Shown here piece by piece: positions 28,281-33,737 of a stretch of DNA of 33,737 bases. Under the pieces are notes generated by a model. It was not told the origin of the DNA, did no database searches, and worked only from the letters and a program-made list of their open reading frames with translations. Numbering within the stretch: the stretch's first letter is position 1; the number at the start of each line of letters is the position of its first letter. This DNA is from a virus, in the IMG/VR virus record IMGVR_UViG_3300049912_000046, positions 1-33,737 of that record. One strand, written 5' to 3'. Both the position numbers and the translations under genes were made by a program.

Positions 28281-28874
28281 ATGAAAATCAAAAGATTTGA
28301 ACTATTCAGAATGAAACAAGTTATTGAAGATATGCCGAAAGGGGACAAGTTCAAGTTCGCTTACGCGGCCACTAAAAATTTAAGGAAAATCAAATCTGAG
28401 ATCGACGATATGCAGAGCACCATTGAGCCAGATTCGGAGTTCCGGGAATATGATAAAGAACGTCAAGAGGTCTGTAAAAAATTTGCCAGGATTGAAAATG
28501 GAGAACCGGCGAAGAAAAGGATTACGAATCCTGATGGATCCTTTGCTTTCGTATTCGAAATCGATGAGAAGAAAAAGAGAGAGTTCAATGAGGAACTTAA
28601 GAAATTGAAGAGCAAATATAAGGAAGTCATATCATCGCAGGAGAAGAAAATTGAAAACTTTAATTTGGAAATGAGAAAGATGGTTGATATCGATTTCCAT
28701 CGCGTGAGCTGCGAGGATCTGCCCACCGAGATGGTGGAGATCCAAGAAGAGGAGGATGGAAGACCAAAAAAGGAAAGCAGACTGGCATTGACCCCCAATC
28801 AGATGGAGGCGATCCTCGACTGGATTGAATTCCCTGATGAAGAAAAGAAGATCATCAAAACAAAAAGGGCATAG
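28281..28874 (+). CDS. Coiled-coil protein after the fibre gene
   Basis: 197 residues starting on the base after the fibre stop. Highly charged and helical: residues about 22-80 and 98-130 are coiled-coil-like (NLRKIKSEIDDMQSTI, RQEVCKKFARIENGEPAKK, EFNEELKKLKSKYKEVISSQ). The C-terminal part has DLPTEMVEIQEEEDGRP and LTPNQMEAILDWIEFPDEE. Family unknown. It may be a fibre-assembly helper, or it may belong to the cassette downstream, from which it is separated by only 9 bp. No Cys cluster or signal. I would not assign function. Confidence 0.65.
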   Translation: MKIKRFELFRMKQVIEDMPKGDKFKFAYAATKNLRKIKSEIDDMQSTIEPDSEFREYDKERQEVCKKFARIENGEPAKKRITNPDGSFAFVFEIDEKKKREFNEELKKLKSKYKEVISSQEKKIENFNLEMRKMVDIDFHRVSCEDLPTEMVEIQEEEDGRPKKESRLALTPNQMEAILDWIEFPDEEKKIIKTKRA

Positions 28875-28883
28875 GACCAAATA

Positions 28884-30029
28884 ATGCAATTATACCCGAT
28901 TACCAATGCGACCCTAAACCTTACCCAGGCATGTAATCTCGCCTGTTCGTATTGCTTTACCGGCGGCAAGGCGGGCAAAAGACTTCATCTATCGATGGGG
29001 AAAAGGATCATAGACTTTCTTTTTAAGAATGCCCTCGAGGGAAACCGGAAACGGATTGAGGTCTCTTTTTGGGGAGGGGAGCCCCTGTTAGAATGGGATC
29101 TTATCAAGGAATTGATACGCTATGCCGAATTCAAGAGAAAGTGGTTTGGCGTGAATGTCGGGTTTGGCGGGACGACGAACGGCACACTTTTGACTGAGGA
29201 AAAAATCAGATACCTTGCCGACCACAGAGCCTTCTTCATGATATCTTTGGATGGCACCCCGGAATCACACAATAAATTCAGAATCTTCCATAATGGTGAT
29301 GGATCCCAATCAACAATCATGAGGAATGTCGAAAAGGCATTGAAGATATGGCCCAAACTGAAAGTCAGGATGTCCCCTTATGCAGGGGGGATCCATAGAT
29401 TTCATGAGGATATCCGGTATTTGGCGAGACATGGACTCTATAACATAATGTTTTCCCCGGTCTACGAATCAGGCTGGACCGAGGACCATTGGAAAATCTG
29501 GGAAAGCGAATGCCTCAAGACGATCGACTTCTTGGCATTCATGAAGAGTCACGGCATTCGAATCGACATCGAGCATTTCAAATCTTATCGAGGGTCAGAC
29601 AAAAGCCACTGGCCCTGCGGGGCAGGAAGGTTTTATGTTGGATTTGATATTGATGGATCCTTCTATCCATGCCATAGGTTCTGCAAATTCAGTGATCAGA
29701 GGCCCTGGAATGAAAAGCCGATGATTCTCGGCCATATAGATTATGGGATCACATCGAAGGGATTGAGAGATCAATTCATCCATTTTTATCCTGATGATTG
29801 CAAAAAGAAAGAATGTTTTGAACGGACGCCCTGTCATGGCGGCTGTTTTGGTGTCAATTATGACATGATGGGGGATATATGGAAGGCCCCCCCGCAGCTC
29901 TGCCGATACGTGGAAATGCAAAGAAGAATCTCCAAATATTATGCCCAAAAGATCGAAAACCACGATGGTGCTGCAGAGCCGAAACCCTGCACCTGTAACT
30001 TTGAATTTTATTGCGGGCCAACAGCATGA
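28884..30029 (+). CDS. Radical SAM/SPASM protein 1 (peptide-modifying type)
   Basis: 381 residues. The radical SAM motif CNLACSYC (C17, C21, C24) sits at the usual place, with FWGGEPLLEW (SAM-binding GGE), FGGTTNGTLL and FMISLDG. The C-terminal half is a SPASM domain: CGAGRFYVGFDIDGSFYPCH, then CKF, C-x5-C, CHGGCFG and CRYVEM, which bind auxiliary iron-sulfur clusters. Proteins of this build modify peptides or proteins (sactipeptide maturases, anaerobic sulfatase maturases) by radical chemistry. Beyond the SPASM part, about 25 extra residues end in PKPCTCNFEFYCGPTA, resembling the CTCN units of the tail-tip insert. The stop overlaps the nucleotidyltransferase start by ATGA, so they are coupled. 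Oxygen-free growth of the host is implied. Confidence 0.9.
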   Translation: MQLYPITNATLNLTQACNLACSYCFTGGKAGKRLHLSMGKRIIDFLFKNALEGNRKRIEVSFWGGEPLLEWDLIKELIRYAEFKRKWFGVNVGFGGTTNGTLLTEEKIRYLADHRAFFMISLDGTPESHNKFRIFHNGDGSQSTIMRNVEKALKIWPKLKVRMSPYAGGIHRFHEDIRYLARHGLYNIMFSPVYESGWTEDHWKIWESECLKTIDFLAFMKSHGIRIDIEHFKSYRGSDKSHWPCGAGRFYVGFDIDGSFYPCHRFCKFSDQRPWNEKPMILGHIDYGITSKGLRDQFIHFYPDDCKKKECFERTPCHGGCFGVNYDMMGDIWKAPPQLCRYVEMQRRISKYYAQKIENHDGAAEPKPCTCNFEFYCGPTA

Positions 30030-30775
30030 AAATTCTTGTTCCAATGTCGGGTCATACCAAAGGCCTCCACGATGGCCATAGAGCGCTTATAGCCTATGCG
30101 CAGACGCTCGGGGATGCCACCATTAGGATCTTGCCGGATTACGGGAAAACGCTCCTGTATGCCCGCACAGGCCTTAAATTTCCTGGAACCGAGAATGTAT
30201 CGAAGCAGATCAACGATCTGGAAGCGGCCGGGATTAAATGGGAAATGAAAGGCCCTCTATTTACGTCGGAATCCAGGAGGAGAGAGGCTCAAAATAAGGC
30301 ATGGAAAATCCTGTTACCCATTGCAGAAAAACTGCTGATCCAAAGATATGTTGATCTTGTTTTATCGATGCTGACAATGAAATTCCTAAGCGATGAGAGG
30401 CATGAATACGATCTCATCGCAAGGGGCCCCGAGATCCCTCTTTTTTTCATGGGGCATGTAGGAGACGCGGCCCGAAGAACAAAATCGATATTCTTGAAGG
30501 AAATAATCAAAGATGAAAACGGTCTAAAGCTTGGATCGATTGCGATTGGAGATGAGGGACCGAACATCCAAAAAGCGATTGGCCAAGTTAAATGTTTTCT
30601 AAAACCGGGAAGGAATAGCGACCTCATTCGTGAGATCAATCAATCGATCTCAGAGAATTGGAAAATGGAAGACGCCCTTCTCTTTGAAGGAGATTTTATT
30701 CCAGGCAGAGCCGAGGTCTTTTCATTCAGACTTCCAGATGGAAGGCTTTTTGAGGATTGCACATTCTATGCCTAA
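30026..30775 (+). CDS. HxGH nucleotidyltransferase-like protein (PanC-type fold)
   Basis: 249 residues from ATG 30026; the upstream TTG at 30011 is less likely. The start MKILVPMSGHTKGLHDGHRA gives the H-x-G-H pair (H15, H18) of the PanC/cytidylyltransferase superfamily, which activates a carboxylate or phosphate with ATP or CTP. Compared with pantothenate synthetase (about 280 residues), the early helix and H-x-G-H agree, but later PanC signatures are not obvious. Substrate unknown: it could adenylylate an acid for the ligase or acyl-transfer step of the cassette. Coupled at both ends: ATGA with the radical SAM gene and an 8-bp overlap with the next gene. Confidence 0.72.
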   Translation: MKILVPMSGHTKGLHDGHRALIAYAQTLGDATIRILPDYGKTLLYARTGLKFPGTENVSKQINDLEAAGIKWEMKGPLFTSESRRREAQNKAWKILLPIAEKLLIQRYVDLVLSMLTMKFLSDERHEYDLIARGPEIPLFFMGHVGDAARRTKSIFLKEIIKDENGLKLGSIAIGDEGPNIQKAIGQVKCFLKPGRNSDLIREINQSISENWKMEDALLFEGDFIPGRAEVFSFRLPDGRLFEDCTFYA

Positions 30776-31511
30776 AATTGAGAGTATGTTATCAGATGGA
30801 TTATCCGAGTTTGACAGGCTGATACCAGAGGGCGGCATCTGTGTTTATCCTGAAGTCTGGTATTTCGATGTGAACGACATTCCTATTAAGGAAAGAATTT
30901 CATCGAAAAGATTTTTCAGGGAAGACCCGGATTATAGAAGGCTTTACGATCACAGGAATCTTATTTTTAAAGGGGAGAAAACAGGGAGGAGGTTCTGTGC
31001 CTACATCTACAGGGATTTGGAGGCCGTCGGGAATATTGTTTTCACCGAAGTGATTGATAATCCCCACGGGTTTGGAAAGAATGACTTCAGCTATCACAAA
31101 TGGATATTCCCCAAATACAGGAAAACAAAATATTCGAGATACGCCATCTCCGATCTCATCCATATGCTTTTTATCTCCGGAATCGCCAGGAGAATCTATG
31201 TTTATACCCTTGCACGGAAGGATAGCGAGGGGCATCCTCTATGGGAAAGAATAGATTTCAGCCTTCCATGCGCCAGCATTATCTATGACTCGGACGGGCC
31301 GGAAACTCAAAAATATATTTTCCTAAAACAAGAATTTCAGACTCCTTGGGCCACCTATCTGCTTCTGGAATTCAATGGGGATATTTACCGAAGCATGGAT
31401 TTAAAAAAATATTTCATGGCTGCTCCCGGCCGGGACGAGAAGATCGTCGAGCGTTGGCTCAAGGAAATGAATGAGGCGGCCGATGAAGTGGGGAGGGTAA
31501 TGAATGGTTGA
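30768..31511 (+). CDS. Possible GNAT-like acyltransferase in the radical SAM cassette
   Basis: 247 residues from ATG 30768, which overlaps the upstream stop by 8 bp. The frame runs further upstream, to 30630, but that part is shared with the previous gene. The middle reads NIVFTEVIDNPHGFGKNDFS, then HKWIFPKYRKTKYSRYAISDLIHML, then RRIYVYTLARKDSEGHPLWERI, the order of strands and helices of GNAT enzymes, with a degenerate acetyl-CoA loop. Later parts (FLKQEFQTPWATYLLLEFNG) are unassigned. The family call is weak. Whatever its reaction, its coupling to two radical SAM genes and a nucleotidyltransferase implies one pathway. Confidence 0.5.
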   Translation: MPKIESMLSDGLSEFDRLIPEGGICVYPEVWYFDVNDIPIKERISSKRFFREDPDYRRLYDHRNLIFKGEKTGRRFCAYIYRDLEAVGNIVFTEVIDNPHGFGKNDFSYHKWIFPKYRKTKYSRYAISDLIHMLFISGIARRIYVYTLARKDSEGHPLWERIDFSLPCASIIYDSDGPETQKYIFLKQEFQTPWATYLLLEFNGDIYRSMDLKKYFMAAPGRDEKIVERWLKEMNEAADEVGRVMNG

Positions 31512-32511
31512 TCCCCTCCACATCAACATTTATATGACCGCAGAATGCAATCGAGAATGCCCCCAATGCTATTATCCTGATGGAAAAGGGAAGATGACCG
31601 TTAAGATGTCTGAAAAAATAAGTCTCTGGATCTGCGATCTCATGAGAAATGGCAATGTTCCAGAATATAGAATCCATTTTCTCGGAGGCGAACCACTGCT
31701 TAATCGTCATCCGATGCTCAAAATCGTCGATATCGTAAATGCAAACAAACCCGACCTTTCAAATCCGGCTCCTGAAGGCGGTTTCGTAGTTTTTACAAAT
31801 GGGGATTTTCTGAGCAATACAACACTAAAGATGTTAAAAAGGCGCAACATTAAAATCCTTCTTAATCCGACAAATAACCCCTTGTGCGAAATCGAAAAAA
31901 GAATTTTAAAGATAAAAAAAATCTGTCGTGGCTGCAGTCTTGCAATTGTGCTTGACGAATTCAACATGCCACGCCTCCCGCAGCTTACGGAATTGGCCGT
32001 CCAGTACGGCTGCCATATGCGGGTAAATCGACTCTATCATGGAGGGACGATTCCCGGATACGTTGATGAATATGAAAAACAAATGGGCAAGATGTTTGAA
32101 ATTCTTCTCGGTGCCGAAAGATCGATGTGGCCCAATTTTATCATGGAATCAATGACGGTCACATGGCCAGGACCCAAAAATCCTAATGCCTGCGGCCGCT
32201 GGTTTCTTGTGGTGGATCCGGATGGTACGGTCCGTAGTTGTAATGCCGACATGGAGACGGTGATCGGGCATATCTCGACTCACAGGAGCATAAGGGATTT
32301 CAAATTCCCGCAGCGATGGAGCGCCAAGAATCTTTCCGAATGCCAAGGATGCGAATGGATCATGTGGTGCCAAGGAGGATGTCCTTATACGAGGAAATTA
32401 ACTTATGGAACCTATGGGAAAAGGACCCCTTTTTGCGGGGCCTTTAAAAAATTATTTCCCATGCTTTTTGAACTAAAAAACCGATGGCTTAAACAACAAA
32501 AAAAGTTGTGA
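31504..32511 (+). CDS. Radical SAM/SPASM protein 2
   Basis: 335 residues, overlapping the previous gene by 8 bp. Radical SAM motif CNRECPQC (C15, C19, C22), then FLGGEPLLNRHP (GGE), VVFTNGDFLS and MRVNRLYHGGTIPG. The C-terminal SPASM-like part has CGRWFLVVDPDGTVRSCN, then SECQGCEWIMWCQGGCPYTR and a final C. It belongs to the same broad group as radical SAM protein 1 but is not a duplicate: N-terminus and Cys spacings differ. Two distinct maturases in one cassette suggest two modifications on one substrate, or two substrates. The stop codon lies inside the left flanking repeat of the Dam gene. Confidence 0.9.
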   Translation: MVDPLHINIYMTAECNRECPQCYYPDGKGKMTVKMSEKISLWICDLMRNGNVPEYRIHFLGGEPLLNRHPMLKIVDIVNANKPDLSNPAPEGGFVVFTNGDFLSNTTLKMLKRRNIKILLNPTNNPLCEIEKRILKIKKICRGCSLAIVLDEFNMPRLPQLTELAVQYGCHMRVNRLYHGGTIPGYVDEYEKQMGKMFEILLGAERSMWPNFIMESMTVTWPGPKNPNACGRWFLVVDPDGTVRSCNADMETVIGHISTHRSIRDFKFPQRWSAKNLSECQGCEWIMWCQGGCPYTRKLTYGTYGKRTPFCGAFKKLFPMLFELKNRWLKQQKKL

Positions 32512-32543
32512 AAGCCATTCACAAGCTTTTCACAAACAGATTG
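32500..32543. repeat. Direct repeat A left of the Dam gene
   Basis: AAAAGTTGTGAAA, then a variable part, then CTTTTCACAAACAGATT. The TTGTGAAA (32506-32513) and TTTTCACAA (32527-32535) arms also form an inverted repeat. Repeat B at 33475-33522 is similar over about 45 bp. Confidence 0.75.
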
Positions 32544-32563
32544 GCTGATAAAGAGGGACACTT

Positions 32564-32704
32564 CCCTTATTTTTAGCGGACAGTAATCAAGGGAGTTAGA
32601 ACCTCCCTTAACCCTGTGTGAGGCACAGGACGGGATAATCCGCTACCATCCGCACACGTAAAAATAGGTATATCAGGGTTAATCCCAAAACACAATGGGA
32701 GGTT
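32564..32704 (+). ncRNA. Switch-like structured leader of the Dam gene
   Basis: State 1: outer stem CCTTATTTTTA (32565-32575) with TAAAAATAGG (32659-32668); P1 GCGGA (32576-32580) with TCCGC (32639-32643); P2 AAGGGAG (32589-32595) with CTCCCTT (32603-32609); P3 CCTGTG (32613-32618) with CACAGG (32624-32629). State 2: TTAACCCTG (32608-32616) pairs perfectly with CAGGGTTAA (32674-32682), and AACCTCCC (32600-32607) pairs perfectly with GGGAGGTT (32697-32704), which is the ribosome site of the methyltransferase. State 2 breaks P2 and P3, so the two folds exclude each other. All pairings are read directly; control by a ligand or by translation is inferred. Confidence 0.6.
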
Positions 32705-32710
32705 CGGACC

Positions 32711-33478
32711 ATGAGAAGTTTATTAGCCTATCCGGGAGGAAAACATCTTTTAGCCGGAAAGATCGTTCCGAAAATACCGCCTCACACCTGTTACTGTGAG
32801 GTCTTTGCAGGTGCGGCCTGGGTGCTATTTACAAAAGAGGAATCAAAGGTGGAGATCCTAAACGATATCAACACGGACCTGGTGACCCTTTACCGTGTAG
32901 TCAAATATCACCTTGAGGAATTCATTCGTTATTTAAAATGGATTCTTGTAGCCAGGGACGAATTTGAGAGATTTAAAAAAGAGGACCCTGAAACGCTTAC
33001 CGACATCCAGCGAGCCGTCAGATTCTATTTTTTACTAAAGGCAGGGTACTCGAGTAAAGTGAAAAGGCCGACTTTTGGCATTTCGGCGCAGAGGCCTCCT
33101 CGCTTAAACTTACTGCGAATTGAAGAGGATCTCTCGATGGTTCATCTCCGTTTGGCACGCGTATATATTGAAAACAAACCCTATGGGGAAGTAATCGCCT
33201 GTTTTGATAAACCGGGAACATTCTTCTATCTTGATCCTCCTTACTATGGGTATGAGAAAGACTATGGCGACGGAATATTTTTCAGAGAAGACTTTCAAAA
33301 ATTAAGGGACATCCTATCGATGATCCGGGGGAAATTTCTTCTATCGATCAATGATCACCCAAAAACGCGAGAGCTATTTAAGGAATTTCGGATCTCCAGG
33401 GAAAAGACGATTTACACGGCAGGATACGGTCATTCACCGCACAAAACAGTGACCGAATTATTGATATCGAACTATTAA
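32711..33478 (+). CDS. DNA adenine methyltransferase (Dam/D12 class)
   Basis: 255 residues; GGGAGG lies 8 bases upstream. Motifs of D12-class N6-adenine methyltransferases in order: LLAYPGGKHLLAGKIVPKIP (SAM site), CEVFAGAAWVLF, ILNDINTDLVTLYRVVKYH, then the catalytic DPPY (residues 175-178) in FYLDPPYYGYEKDYG, FLLSINDHPKTRELF and ELLISNY at the end. It transfers a methyl group from SAM to adenine in a short site, probably GATC by family habit, though this cannot be read here. In a phage it can protect the genome from host restriction or time packaging. It stands alone: flanked by imperfect direct repeats, with its own structured leader and a terminator. It looks like an inserted single-gene cassette. 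Confidence 0.93.
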   Translation: MRSLLAYPGGKHLLAGKIVPKIPPHTCYCEVFAGAAWVLFTKEESKVEILNDINTDLVTLYRVVKYHLEEFIRYLKWILVARDEFERFKKEDPETLTDIQRAVRFYFLLKAGYSSKVKRPTFGISAQRPPRLNLLRIEEDLSMVHLRLARVYIENKPYGEVIACFDKPGTFFYLDPPYYGYEKDYGDGIFFREDFQKLRDILSMIRGKFLLSINDHPKTRELFKEFRISREKTIYTAGYGHSPHKTVTELLISNY

Positions 33479-33522
33479 AAAGATTGTGAAATAGGCGTTA
33501 CAAACTTTTCACAAGCAGATTA
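33475..33522. repeat. Direct repeat B right of the Dam gene
   Basis: AAAAAGATTGTGAAATAGG, then ACTTTTCACAAGCAGATT. It aligns with repeat A over about 45 bp and again has TTGTGAAA/TTTTCACAA arms. Its left end is the last codons of the methyltransferase gene. Confidence 0.75.
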
Positions 33523-33527
33523 GAGAG

Positions 33528-33555
33528 ATCCCCGAATCGGAGATGTCGTTTTTTT
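33528..33555 (+). terminator. Possible rho-independent terminator after the Dam gene
   Basis: ATCCCCG-AAT-CGGAGAT: seven-base arms with one C-A mismatch, followed after four bases by seven T. It is weak but well placed. Confidence 0.45.
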
Positions 33556-33646
33556 GTTCCCAAAATTCCAGTAAATTTTCCGTCTGATAATAAAAATCCA
33601 GACAATCTGAAAGAAAATCCAGAACCGCTTGCCAAACTATATCCCC

Positions 33647-33668
33647 CCTGCCTACCGGCAGGCAGGCA
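33647..33668. repeat. CCTGCC-TACC-GGCAGG palindrome
   Basis: Perfect 6-bp arms in a short CCTGCC repeat with a further GCAGGC copy. This kind of palindrome is scattered between genes of several bacterial groups. The rest of 33556-33640 shows no gene or clear element. Confidence 0.6.
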
Positions 33669-33684
33669 TCGAAGAGGGAGGGGA

Positions 33685-33737
33685 ATGAAGTTGGTTTTTC
33701 AGGGGGAGAAAAGATTGAGGCCTATATGGGATTGGAT
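33685..33737 (+). CDS. Start of a new gene cut by the window edge
   Basis: ATG 33685 follows GAGGGAGGGG and the frame stays open to the end for 17 codons: MKLVFQGEKRLRPIWDW. The segment is too short to identify. The good ribosome site and the terminator upstream suggest a new transcription or translation unit. Confidence 0.45.
   Translation, partial: MKLVFQGEKRLRPIWDW

Noticed and set aside
30011-30028. TTG start for the nucleotidyltransferase
   Set aside because: ATG at 30026 overlaps the previous stop as ATGA and begins just before the conserved MKILVPMSGHT start.
32576-32643. tRNA-like cloverleaf upstream of the Dam gene
   Set aside because: The 7-nt loop TTAGAAC on a stem looks like an anticodon arm, but there is no TTC-containing T arm, the acceptor stem is only 5 bp, and no D arm exists. 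The alternative-pairing leader explains the arms better.
32500-33522. Integron cassette with attC site
   Set aside because: GTTAGAA and TTAAC occur, but a proper R''/R' pair with the expected spacing and orientation is missing.
1-33737. Gene transfer agent instead of phage
   Set aside because: The tail genes are GTA-like, but fibre, Dam, endolysin, secreted proteins and Mu-type terminase favour a phage. Without flanking host genes the GTA option cannot be fully excluded.

Overview
The window is one contiguous stretch of a tailed-phage (or prophage) late region. Almost every gene reads on the + strand and neighbours are tightly packed, with several 4-8 bp stop/start overlaps. No integrase, transposase, replication gene, rRNA or tRNA was seen, so free phage and prophage cannot be separated. 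The head genes are Mu-like: terminase, gpI-type protease with an internal scaffold start, DUF2190 decoration protein, DUF935 portal fused to MuF, DUF1320 (gp36) and DUF1834 (gp37). The tail is a long non-contractile lambda/GTA-type tail: tube, frameshifted chaperone, tape measure, DUF2460-like, gpL-like, NlpC/P60-like, gpJ-like tip, fibre. GC content is medium. The many host-like palindromic spacer repeats suggest a host among Desulfobacterota, Nitrospirota or similar anaerobes. That is an inference from repeat style, not a taxonomic assignment.

Layout: 1-2862 is a lysis and exported-protein block: the end of a T7-lysozyme-type amidase, a secreted beta-rich protein, a small membrane protein, a metallophosphoesterase, a protein with an odd prepilin/lipoprotein leader, and a second membrane protein. 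2834-5671 holds small DNA-packaging-side genes and both terminase subunits. 5687-9964 is the head module, interrupted by a glycosyltransferase and a hexapeptide acyltransferase. 10108-13089 carries three consecutive genes with Sec signal peptides, ending in a parallel beta-helix protein. 13242-17461 is portal/MuF and neck. 17571-28280 is the tail. 28281-32511 holds a coiled-coil protein and a translationally coupled four-gene cassette: radical SAM/SPASM, HxGH nucleotidyltransferase, GNAT-like protein, second radical SAM/SPASM. 32711-33478 is a Dam-type methyltransferase, flanked by imperfect direct repeats and preceded by a leader able to form mutually exclusive RNA structures, one of which hides its ribosome binding site. 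A new gene starts at the right edge.

The most interesting parts are: (1) the two-radical-SAM cassette in a phage tail module, possibly linked to an 11-cysteine tandem insert in the tail-tip protein; (2) the switch-like leader of the Dam gene; (3) at least eight families of palindromic, internally repetitive spacers at gene boundaries, several of which have entered reading frames (amidase, terminase, protease, portal-MuF) without breaking them; (4) sugar-modifying and Sec-exported proteins embedded in the capsid operon.
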